Part shown: one piece after another, positions 7,584 to 16,450 of the stretch
Layout of the letters: every line of letters begins with the position of its first letter
Position numbering within the stretch: the stretch's first letter is position 1
From: Catalinimonas niigatensis
Lineage (GTDB): Bacteria > Bacteroidota > Bacteroidia > Cytophagales > Cyclobacteriaceae
Assembly (NCBI RefSeq): GCF_030506285.1
Contig: NZ_CP119422.1
Span: 4,637,501-4,701,500 of the forward strand
Direction of reading: 5' to 3'
Length of the DNA: 64,000 bases
Program-made: the position numbers and the translations under genes
Notes under the pieces: generated by a model
Told to the model about the DNA's origin: nothing
Databases searched by the model: none
Seen by the model: the letters and a program-made list of their open reading frames with translations, nothing else

Positions 7584-10500
7584 CTAAGTCAAAGCAAATA
7601 ACTCTTTCAACTCCTTATCCGGTAGTTCGCCCAGCCACTGTTCGCCCCGGCTGACTGCCATATCGGCGAGTTCGCGTTTTTCCTGTAGCATGCGGTTGAT
7701 TTTCTCTTCAAAAGTAGCCTGGGTCAGCAGACGGTGCACAAATACCTGTCGTTTCTGTCCGATGCGGTAGGCCCGGTCGGTGGCCTGGGCTTCTACGGCA
7801 GGGTTCCACCAGAGGTCGTAGTGAATCACCCGGCTGGCGGCGGTCAGGTTGAGGCCGGTACCTCCGGCTTTTAGCGAAAGGATCATGGTCTTCACGGCAG
7901 GGTTCTGCTGAAAGTCATCCACCATACTATCCCGCTGCTTGCGGCTGCAACCTCCGTGCAGAAAGAGGGCTTCAGTATGAAATTCAGCGCTGATGATCTG
8001 TTGAAGGAGTTCGCCCATCTCCCTGAATTGGGTAAAAATAAGCACTTTCTCTCGATTACTATAAATAGTATGCAGCAGCTCCAGCAAACGATTGCTTTTG
8101 CCGGAAAGATCAGGAGCAGGCTTGCCTCTTTTGAGGTAATGCACCGGATGGTTGCAAACCTGCTTGAGGGCAATGATGAGTTTAAATACCAGTCCTTGGC
8201 GTTCTATGCCCACTTTCTCTTCCATCTGTTTCATTACTTCGTCCACCACGTTCTGGTAGAGTGCCGCCTGCTCTTTAGAAAGCTGGCAGTATTCATCGGT
8301 ACTCACTTTCTCGGGTAGGTCGCTGATGATACTTTTGTCAGATTTGAGTCTGCGCAAAATGAAGGGCGAAGTGGCTTTCTGAAAATGCTGAAGTCGTTCC
8401 TGATCCTGTTCTACTTCTATGGGGTAGGCAAAGTCTTTCTGAAAGTTTTTCTGCGAACCCAGATAGCCTTTGTTGGAAAAATCCATGATGCTCCAGTATT
8501 CGCTCAGGCGGTTTTCTACCGGGGTGCCACTCATGGCAATGCGCACATCCGCTTTGATCTTTTTCAAAGCTTTGGTCTGTGCTGTACCAGGATTTTTGAT
8601 GTTCTGCGCTTCGTCAATCACCAGGGTATACCACTTTTGCTTTGCCAGATCTTTCTGGTCGCTGCGAGCGATGCCGTAGGTAGTCAGCAGGATGTCAAAG
8701 CCATTTTCGGGTAGTTTGCGCTTGCTGCCGTGGTAAATGTAAGGCTGCAAAGTCTGGGCAAAGCGGGTAATTTCTTTCCACCAGTTGGTAAGGAGTGTAG
8801 TAGGCACCACCACCAGGGCTTTCTTTTTGTCCAGATAGCCTTCTTCCTTGAACTTGAGCAAGGTAGCAATTACCTGCAGGGTTTTGCCCAGTCCCATATC
8901 ATCGGCGATGATACTGCCAAAGCCGATGCGGCTGTTCTTGTACATCCAGGCAAAGCCCCTAAGCTGGTAAGGGCGCAGTTGAGCATCTAATCCCTGCGGC
9001 AGCGTTACCGCTTCCGGTTCCAGCAGGGAACGCAGCAGCTTGCGTAATTTGGGAGTCATCTGTACTCTGGCTCCGTCAAAAGATTCGGTCAGGGCAATCT
9101 GCATCAGTTCATTGCCCTTGAGGGTGGGTGGATTTTCCAGTTTATCCAGCAGCTTACGTACTTCCTCCGAATCCAGGTGTACATACTGATCGCGTAGCTT
9201 GACAATGCCGCTGGCACCTTTTACCAGTTGGGCAAACTCTTCGGGCGAGATATGCTGATCTCCCAGCGCTACTTTCCACTGATAGCGCAGCAGTTCCTCC
9301 ATACTCAGGAAATGTTTTTCTATGCCCTTTTCTTCGGCATCCAGTTGCATGGAAAGTTGCGGGCGGATCAGCCTGTGCAAGCTTTTGGGTAGCAGTACGG
9401 TGATGTTAAGCAGGCGAATGACCGGCAGTATTTGAAAGAGTATTCCGGCAAAATCCTCCCCGTCTACTTTGAGTGATTCTTTACCCCGGCTGCTGATCAG
9501 AGGGGTAAGTTGCGGGAAATAATGCAGCAGCACGGCTAAATCTTGCAAAAATTCCATCCGCATGTCGGCAAAGGATTCTTCAGCAAAAATTGCTTCCAAT
9601 GCTAAGGGACCATTATCTGATTTTTTATCTTCCACCCAAAGCTCAATCAGAAAGTCCGGTTCCTCTTCCACGATTTTGATCAGCGGAACTACATTTTTTT
9701 CGGTGAGGTAAAAATGTTTCAGCCAGAGGTAAATGGTAACCGGTAGTTCTTTTTCCTCAAAACCTGCGCTGCTCAATGTTTTTCCCTCAAAAAAAGCCAG
9801 GTGTACATCATCCCTACTGTCGTACTTATCTGCCGAAGCGTGATGGATCAGATAATTGAGGAAGGCAGACAGCAGGTAGCGTGCCTGATCTTCCTGAGAG
9901 AAATACAAGCTTTTGTCGCTGCCTGTTGAAACCTGAAGAATACCTGGAGGCAAAGCTTCTGCCAGTCCTTCTGCGGTTTTTTTGACTTCCTGCCGCAGAT
10001 AAGCGGGCAGCCAGCGAATGGTATGGAAATACGGTTCCAACTGATAAATCTGTGGTATTACAGCTCCCTGCCGGACAAGGGCAAGACTCAGCCGGTGTGC
10101 CAGCGATAAAGCCTGTACTGCCGGAGCAAACTCTGCCAATCGTTCAGTGTGGATAGATTCCAGCCAATGAAAAAGACTCGCTACCGGATGCGTTTTTCCA
10201 GTAGTAAAAGCGCGTTCTCCTTCCGTAGTTTCAAACTGAATGGACTGCACATGCAATTGCCTGTCGAGCAGTATATGGAGTTGTTTGATGGAAGCGGGAT
10301 GCAAAGCAGAAGTCGTTTCTTCCTTATCCTTCATCACGCTGCCCAGTTCTTTTTTGGCTTCCTTTCCACATCTTTTCAGGTGCTTGTCCAGGATATCTTT
10401 AAAGTCTTTGCCGGGATAAAAAAGCGGATTGGGACTGAGCAGCGAAAGCAGTTCCTGGTGGCAGTCAGGAATGGCGGCAAAGTCTAGTATTGGCATCTCC

Positions 10501-11108
10501 TGCTGTATCTTATCTGAAGATTCAGGTTCAACGGACAAGGATTTGACGATACGGGGAATGGATGGAATCTCATTTTCAAGGGGCTGGGAAGTGCCGAAGC
10601 CCTTTGCTTCCAGCATTTTCAGCAAATCCTGCCCATGCATTTCAAAAACCAGGAAAGGATTTTTGTCAATCTCATTGGCGATGAGGTAGATCACCGCCGC
10701 AATGTGCTTGCAGGGCATGGCGTAGTCGGGGCAGGAGCAATGGGCTTTCATGTCGTTCCAAGAGCGCGGAAAGAGCTGAATGTGGCGGCGCTCCAGCACA
10801 TGTGCCAGATCAGGTGGGAGTTTACGGGAAAGCAGGCTGGAGAGAAAAACGAGATTTTCGCTGATTATAGCCATCACCTCCTGTTGTTCAGCTTTGGAGA
10901 AGGCAGGCAGGTATACACTCACTTTGTAGGGCCTGGGCTGGCTGCCATCTACCAGTGCGCTAATGTCTGTACCTTTGATTTTAATGTCATGCGCTTTGCT
11001 GTTACGGGCATAGGACTTACCGCGGGGAAGGCGGTTGCTGTAGTCAATGTTGGATAAGGCATTGAGCCATTGCTTGCCCCACCAGGTAAAGCCGAATTGC
11101 TTGATCAT
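7584..11108 (-). CDS. SNF2-family helicase-like protein with SWIM zinc finger
   Basis: I chose the ATG at 11108 (MIKQFGFTWWGKQWL), because the preceding 18 residues are hydrophobic and unlike the family; this gives 1174 residues. Near residues 124-135 is a SWIM finger, CSCPDYAMPCKH (CxC...CxH). A long helical linker leads to the SNF2 motor: LRPYQLRGFAWMY, Walker A DDMGLGKT near residue 740, DEAQ box with NIKNP near 830, MSGTPVENRLSEYWS, then the helicase C lobe with FTQFREMGE, LKAGGTGLNLTAA and the arginine-finger motif QATDRAYRIGQ. Bacterial SWIM-SNF2 proteins are dsDNA translocases thought to act in repair or remodelling of protein-DNA complexes, and some belong to defence islands. Here it stands alone, convergent with higBA. 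Confidence 0.9.
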   Translation of the reverse strand: MIKQFGFTWWGKQWLNALSNIDYSNRLPRGKSYARNSKAHDIKIKGTDISALVDGSQPRPYKVSVYLPAFSKAEQQEVMAIISENLVFLSSLLSRKLPPDLAHVLERRHIQLFPRSWNDMKAHCSCPDYAMPCKHIAAVIYLIANEIDKNPFLVFEMHGQDLLKMLEAKGFGTSQPLENEIPSIPRIVKSLSVEPESSDKIQQEMPILDFAAIPDCHQELLSLLSPNPLFYPGKDFKDILDKHLKRCGKEAKKELGSVMKDKEETTSALHPASIKQLHILLDRQLHVQSIQFETTEGERAFTTGKTHPVASLFHWLESIHTERLAEFAPAVQALSLAHRLSLALVRQGAVIPQIYQLEPYFHTIRWLPAYLRQEVKKTAEGLAEALPPGILQVSTGSDKSLYFSQEDQARYLLSAFLNYLIHHASADKYDSRDDVHLAFFEGKTLSSAGFEEKELPVTIYLWLKHFYLTEKNVVPLIKIVEEEPDFLIELWVEDKKSDNGPLALEAIFAEESFADMRMEFLQDLAVLLHYFPQLTPLISSRGKESLKVDGEDFAGILFQILPVIRLLNITVLLPKSLHRLIRPQLSMQLDAEEKGIEKHFLSMEELLRYQWKVALGDQHISPEEFAQLVKGASGIVKLRDQYVHLDSEEVRKLLDKLENPPTLKGNELMQIALTESFDGARVQMTPKLRKLLRSLLEPEAVTLPQGLDAQLRPYQLRGFAWMYKNSRIGFGSIIADDMGLGKTLQVIATLLKFKEEGYLDKKKALVVVPTTLLTNWWKEITRFAQTLQPYIYHGSKRKLPENGFDILLTTYGIARSDQKDLAKQKWYTLVIDEAQNIKNPGTAQTKALKKIKADVRIAMSGTPVENRLSEYWSIMDFSNKGYLGSQKNFQKDFAYPIEVEQDQERLQHFQKATSPFILRRLKSDKSIISDLPEKVSTDEYCQLSKEQAALYQNVVDEVMKQMEEKVGIERQGLVFKLIIALKQVCNHPVHYLKRGKPAPDLSGKSNRLLELLHTIYSNREKVLIFTQFREMGELLQQIISAEFHTEALFLHGGCSRKQRDSMVDDFQQNPAVKTMILSLKAGGTGLNLTAASRVIHYDLWWNPAVEAQATDRAYRIGQKRQVFVHRLLTQATFEEKINRMLQEKRELADMAVSRGEQWLGELPDKELKELFALT

Positions 11109-11416
11109 AGGTGATGTCAGGTTAAAAATACAAAGTAGAGGAATATTTGGGATAGAAATCAAGTAAATGGTTAATTCCTAAGATTAAGGACAGGAATGGA
11201 GAATGTCACGAAAGCAGACAGTCAGTGTCACGAAAATGATACAGTATTTACAATGAACAGAGAAAAAAATAACAATTAACAGTCTGATTATAAGCAACTT
11301 GCAGTTATATATGTTCTTTGGCGGGAAAGTTGGATAATTTAATGGTAAATGATGAATAACTAATGATACATTAAAACATTAATTACTCATCAATCCTCAC
11401 TAACCATGATAACATT

Positions 11417-13810
11417 ATGCTCAGGAATTATCTTAAAGTGGCGTTGCGCAATTTACAGAAGCGACCTTTCTACACAAGTATCAATGTGTTCGGTTTGGCG
11501 ATGGGCATGGCCTGTACGATGCTCATCACAATCTATATTTTGAATGAACTGAGCTATGACCGCTTCCATGAAAAAGCTGATCGGATTTATCGATTGGCTA
11601 CCCATCTGGAAATGGGTGAGAGTGGATTTACAGGTGCTGCTGTCAGTCCGGCAGTGGCAGGACCATTCCAGGAGGAGATTCCTGAAGTAGAGATGGTTGT
11701 TAGAATCAATCAGGGAGATAATAAGATCTTCAGAAAAGACGAACTTGTCATCAAAGAGAATAAGGTGCTCACAGCTGATTCAGGTTTTTTTCAGATGTTC
11801 AGCTTTCCACTACTGAAAGGTGATCCGGCTCGCGTGTTGCAGGACCCGACTTCGGTAGTGATGACAGAGAATGCTGCCCGCAAATATTTTCAGGAAAAAG
11901 ATCCGATTGGACAGCATATCCGGATAGACGACCAGCTCTTTCAGGTCACAGGCATCATGGCGCCCGTCCCTGCCAACGCTCATTTCCAGTTCGAGATTGT
12001 TTATTCTTTTCTGTCCGACCCTAAAAGTAAGATAGAAAACTGGGGAAATATCAATGCAGCTACTTACTTCTTGTTAGAGGAAAACGCAAGTATTGAAGCA
12101 GTGAATGCCAGACTTGACCCCTTATTGAAAAAATACCTCAGAGAGTATGAAATGTTTAAATCTTTAGGTTATGTGGTGGAGATGTTCACCCAGCCGCTGA
12201 CCGACATTCATTTGCACTCTCATATGCTGGGAGAGTTTGAACCGAATGGTAACGTCAAATACCTCTACATCTTTGGGGCTATCGCCCTTTTTATCCTGCT
12301 CATTGCCTGTATCAATTTTATGAATCTGGCCACTGCCCGTTCGGCAGACCGTGCCAAAGAGGTAGGCGTACGTAAAACAATGGGATCTGCCAGAAGCATG
12401 CTGGTCAGACAATTCCTTATAGAGTCTTTGCTCCTTAGCTTGATTTCAATGATCCTGGCCTTGGGATTGGCTGAGTTGCTAAGAATTCCTTTCAGCAAAA
12501 TCGCGGCGAAGGAAATTCAGCTTCCTCTCCTGGATGCCTGGTTTATTCCGGCTGTACTTCTTCTGGGTCTTATCGTGGGGATATTGGCAGGGAGTTATCC
12601 TGCTTTTTATCTCACTAAGTTCAAACCCGTTGAGGTGCTTAAGGGGCGACTGGCCATTGGAAGTAAAAATTCCTGGCTACGCAATTCCCTGGTGATTTTT
12701 CAGTTTGTGATCTCTATTATGCTGATTGTCTGTACATTGATGGTCTATGAACAACTGCAATTTGTCAGAAATAAAGACCTGGGCTTTAGCAAAGATAATG
12801 TCATTGTATTAAGCAATGGAAAAGCTTTGGGAACAAATACAGAGACGTTTCACAATACTTTGATGGGACTCAGTGCAGTACAGGGTGTAAGTTTTACCGA
12901 TGTAGCTCCATTGGCCGGATATGATGCTACAGGCTTTATTCCTGCTACAGAAAGTGACAGTGGAGTTGCCTATCTTGATGAACATGCTCTGGTACTTAGT
13001 TACTTACAGGTCAGTCATGATTATCTGCCCACCATGGATATACGTTTGAAAGAAGGGCGCAATTTCTCCCGTGCCATGACTTCAGATTCTGTCAACCGTG
13101 TTGTCATTCTTAATGAACAGGCTGTCCGAACCATGGGTCTGCATCAGCCGATAGGAAGTAAACTTTTGATTGGCGGTGAATTCGTAGCAGAAGTGGTCGG
13201 AGTAGTGGAGGATTTTCATTTTAAGTCACTACATACGGCAGTAGAACCTTTGGTACTGGCTCTTTCTGATGAACATAATTTTGTGGAGGTAAAAATAGCT
13301 TCTGACAATCTACAGCAGACACTGGCCCTCTTGGAAGAGCAGTGGAATTTGCATGCGGATGGTACTCCCTTTGACTATAATTTTCTGGATGAAGACTTTG
13401 ATGCGCTCTTCCGTGCCGACCAGCGGGTAGGGATGATCTTCGGTGGCTTTACTTCCCTGGCCATCCTTATCGCCTGCCTGGGACTGCTGGCCCTGGCGGC
13501 TTTCATGGCAGAGCAACGTACCAAAGAGATTGGCATCCGCAAAGTAATGGGCGCTTCCGTCAAGAGCATCATGCTGCTGCTGTCCAAAGATTTCACCAAG
13601 CTGGTGATCATCGCTTTTGTGCTGGCCATACCGCTGGCCTACTTTGCCATACAGCAGTGGCTCAATGACTTTGCTTATAAAATTGATATTGGCATGGCTT
13701 CATTCATCGTGGCAGGCATACTTGCCTTGTTGATTGCTATCCTCACCGTAAGCTATCAGTCGTTCAAAGCAGCCATCGCCAATCCGGTGGATAGTTTGAG
13801 GGATGAATAA
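11417..13810 (+). CDS. FtsX/MacB-type ABC permease, cluster copy 1
   Basis: This is the first of eight tandem paralogues. The 797-residue layout applies to all: one N-terminal membrane helix (about 19-42), a MacB-like periplasmic domain to about 280, an FtsX domain with helices near 283-305, 336-360 and 374-398, a further helix near 425-445, a second periplasmic domain, and a last FtsX domain of three helices (about 677-700, 728-750, 758-780). Each FtsX half has a cytoplasmic coupling motif, here RAKEVGVRKTMGS and RTKEIGIRKVMGA. The end is ANPVDSLRDE. The family normally works with an ATPase in export, lipoprotein release or mechanotransduction. No ATPase is nearby, so it is an orphan permease. 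The 254 bases upstream hold no clear promoter match. Confidence 0.9.
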   Translation: MLRNYLKVALRNLQKRPFYTSINVFGLAMGMACTMLITIYILNELSYDRFHEKADRIYRLATHLEMGESGFTGAAVSPAVAGPFQEEIPEVEMVVRINQGDNKIFRKDELVIKENKVLTADSGFFQMFSFPLLKGDPARVLQDPTSVVMTENAARKYFQEKDPIGQHIRIDDQLFQVTGIMAPVPANAHFQFEIVYSFLSDPKSKIENWGNINAATYFLLEENASIEAVNARLDPLLKKYLREYEMFKSLGYVVEMFTQPLTDIHLHSHMLGEFEPNGNVKYLYIFGAIALFILLIACINFMNLATARSADRAKEVGVRKTMGSARSMLVRQFLIESLLLSLISMILALGLAELLRIPFSKIAAKEIQLPLLDAWFIPAVLLLGLIVGILAGSYPAFYLTKFKPVEVLKGRLAIGSKNSWLRNSLVIFQFVISIMLIVCTLMVYEQLQFVRNKDLGFSKDNVIVLSNGKALGTNTETFHNTLMGLSAVQGVSFTDVAPLAGYDATGFIPATESDSGVAYLDEHALVLSYLQVSHDYLPTMDIRLKEGRNFSRAMTSDSVNRVVILNEQAVRTMGLHQPIGSKLLIGGEFVAEVVGVVEDFHFKSLHTAVEPLVLALSDEHNFVEVKIASDNLQQTLALLEEQWNLHADGTPFDYNFLDEDFDALFRADQRVGMIFGGFTSLAILIACLGLLALAAFMAEQRTKEIGIRKVMGASVKSIMLLLSKDFTKLVIIAFVLAIPLAYFAIQQWLNDFAYKIDIGMASFIVAGILALLIAILTVSYQSFKAAIANPVDSLRDE

Positions 13811-13861
13811 CAAATAATGAAGAAGAAATTATCATTCATTTCTAAATAATCATTAACAGCT

Positions 13862-16264
13862 ATGTTAAGGAACTACTTCAAGATAGCGCTGCGCAACTTA
13901 TGGAAACGCAAAACTCAGACCCTGATCAATGTGTTGGGACTGTCACTGGGCATTGCCAGTGCTATTATTATTTTTCTAATCATCCGTTATGAACTCAGCT
14001 TTGACCGTTTTCATGATAAAGGGGACAGAATTTACCGGGTTGCTACCTCTTTTTATTCCAATGATGGTAATACGTATACTAATGCAGGAGGTGCCCGTCC
14101 TTTGCCGGATGCGCTACGTCAGGATTTTGCAGACGATTTGGAAGTAGTTATACCACTGGAGCGATATTCAGGCTACAAGAAAGTAATGGTGGACAGCCAG
14201 ATTATCTTTGTAGAAAAGATGGTTGCCTATACCGAGAATGGGTATTTTACCCTTTTTGACTTTCCGCTGATAGCCGGTAATCGAACAAATGTGTTGACAC
14301 AACCCAATGAAGCTGTTATCACCCGCACGCTTAGTGAGAAACTTTTTGGTCAGCCTCAGGATGCACTAGGAGAAATTATCAACCTAAATGATAAGCATGA
14401 ACTCAAAGTAGTAGGTGTTTTAGAAGATTATCCAAGCAATACCGGCTTTGACTTTAGTATGCTGATTTCCTTCTCTACATTGCCCCGCGATCGCGAAGAA
14501 GATAGTGCCTGGGATAATTATAGTTCCTCCTTCCAAACCTATGTGCTGCTGTCACCTCATGTGAGCGCTCTTTCAGTAGCATCACGCTTTCCGGACTTTA
14601 TCAAAAAATATCAGGGGGAAGAAGACGCCAAGTATGGAATACGGGAATTCCATTTGCAGCCTTTATCCTCCATCCACCTTGAAGGAAATTACGGTGATTT
14701 TCCATATCGTAAAACAGATAGCAAGGTGATATATGGTTTGATCATCCTGGCAATATTGATGGTACTATTGGCTTGTATCAACTTTGTAAATTTAGCAACA
14801 GCGGTCAGCACCCAACGCTCAAAAGAAATTGGTATCCGTAAAGTGGTGGGCAGCAGTCGCCGTCAGGTGATGGAGTATTTCATGGGCGAAGCTTTGTTCG
14901 TAACTTTAGTAGCCGTAGCACTTGCCCTGGGACTGACGGAGTTAGGATTAATACAATTGCGTCACTTATATCCCTTTCTGAATGCGGTACTCCTTTCATT
15001 AGATACAGGAGTGCTGGTATTTTTACTCTCATTGACTCTTCTGGTAACTGGTTTGGCCGGATTCTATCCCGCTCTCTTATTGTCCCGCTATCGTCCGGTA
15101 CAGATGTTTAAAGCTACCCTGACCAAACCGCAACGGCATCGGGTAAGTGTACGTCAGGGGCTGGTCGTTTTCCAGTTTTTTATTGCCCAACTCTTCATCA
15201 TATCTGTATTGGTAGTAGGGCAGCAGCTAAAATTCCTCCTGGAAGCGCCTTTGGGTTTTAACCAGGAAGCTATCCTCACCATTGACTTCCCGGATGAAGA
15301 CACACAAAAGCAGAAACGTTTCAGGCAAAGTCTGCAAAACCATAGTGGTGTAGAAAATTTAACCCTTTCTATGTTTACGGCTATCTCTCAAGGCATGTCG
15401 GCTACCAACTTTGGCTATGATGGAAAAGATAAAGATGAAAGTGAAGAGTATACCTGGTTTCAAATGGCTGATGCAGACTATTTTGCTACTCACCAAATGG
15501 ACTTTCTGGCGGGCGGAGTTTATACACCTTCTGACTCAGGAAGCGGCTTTGTAGCGAATGAGTCCTTTGTACGACAAGTGGGAGCTGGCTCATCTGAAGA
15601 GGTAATTGGTAAGTACGTCACACTAAACGATCTGAACCTGCCCATTGTGGGGGTAGTAGCAGACTATCATACCAACACTTTTGGTACAAAAATTCCCTCT
15701 TTGCTCATCACCAATTATAGTCCCTGGTACAGTTATCTTAGTTTGAAGGTGAATATGACGCAAGCATCCGGAGTTATTGCCCAGCTTGAAACTGTCTGGC
15801 AGGAGAATTACTCTGATTATCCCTTTAAGTACAGTTTTCTGGATGATACCCTGGCTATGTTTTACGAAGATTATCAGCGGCTATTGTCACTGACACAACT
15901 CTTTTCCGGCATTGCAATCGCTATTGGCTGCCTTGGTTTATATGGTCTGGTGATGTTTATGGCAGAAAGCAAAACCAAAGAGATTGGCATCCGAAAAGTG
16001 CTGGGTGCTTCGATACAGCAACTGCTCAAGCTTTTTTCTGCTGAGTTTGTTAAGCTCGTACTTATCGCCTTCGTGTTGGCGGCGCCTTTGGCTTATTACC
16101 TGATGCAACTTTGGCTGCAAAGCTTTGAATATCGGGTAAATATTGGTTTTGCCATCTTTGGAGGATGCTTACTGATTACTTTATTGTTAGTTATCGTCAC
16201 CGTCGGCTATCGCTCTATTCGGGCAGCGAATGCCAATCCGGTGGATTCGTTGAGGAATGAGTAA
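13862..16264 (+). CDS. FtsX/MacB-type ABC permease, cluster copy 2
   Basis: This 800-residue copy starts 51 bases after copy 1. It belongs to a different sequence type from copies 1, 3, 5, 6 and 8: after the first membrane helix it reads IIFLIIRYELSFDRFH rather than LYVLDELSYDRFH, the periplasmic start is GARPLPDALRQDF, and the fourth-helix region reads VVFQFFIAQLFI. Copy 7 shares these traits. Coupling motifs are QRSKEIGIRKVVGSSRRQ and KTKEIGIRKVLGA. The C-terminus is ANPVDSLRNE. It is followed by the longest gap in the cluster (186 bases), where transcription could restart. Confidence 0.88.
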   Translation: MLRNYFKIALRNLWKRKTQTLINVLGLSLGIASAIIIFLIIRYELSFDRFHDKGDRIYRVATSFYSNDGNTYTNAGGARPLPDALRQDFADDLEVVIPLERYSGYKKVMVDSQIIFVEKMVAYTENGYFTLFDFPLIAGNRTNVLTQPNEAVITRTLSEKLFGQPQDALGEIINLNDKHELKVVGVLEDYPSNTGFDFSMLISFSTLPRDREEDSAWDNYSSSFQTYVLLSPHVSALSVASRFPDFIKKYQGEEDAKYGIREFHLQPLSSIHLEGNYGDFPYRKTDSKVIYGLIILAILMVLLACINFVNLATAVSTQRSKEIGIRKVVGSSRRQVMEYFMGEALFVTLVAVALALGLTELGLIQLRHLYPFLNAVLLSLDTGVLVFLLSLTLLVTGLAGFYPALLLSRYRPVQMFKATLTKPQRHRVSVRQGLVVFQFFIAQLFIISVLVVGQQLKFLLEAPLGFNQEAILTIDFPDEDTQKQKRFRQSLQNHSGVENLTLSMFTAISQGMSATNFGYDGKDKDESEEYTWFQMADADYFATHQMDFLAGGVYTPSDSGSGFVANESFVRQVGAGSSEEVIGKYVTLNDLNLPIVGVVADYHTNTFGTKIPSLLITNYSPWYSYLSLKVNMTQASGVIAQLETVWQENYSDYPFKYSFLDDTLAMFYEDYQRLLSLTQLFSGIAIAIGCLGLYGLVMFMAESKTKEIGIRKVLGASIQQLLKLFSAEFVKLVLIAFVLAAPLAYYLMQLWLQSFEYRVNIGFAIFGGCLLITLLLVIVTVGYRSIRAANANPVDSLRNE

Positions 16265-16450
16265 AAATAGTACAAGTGAGCGTACGGATGTGAACGCAAA
16301 GGTGTATCGGTTTCATGACAGTTTTAGTACTAAATAATTCAAGTTTTTATTATAAATAGCTGTTATTCAATAATTTGTGGATTGAAGGCGAAATTGGAAG
16401 TGTGTTTGAACTTAGAGGGGCAGGTCAACGATCATTAAATATTACACATC

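Noticed and set aside
16265-16450. Possible small gene or regulator in the 186-base gap after permease copy 2
   Set aside because: No open frame with a start and protein-like composition is present, and no clear promoter motif was found.
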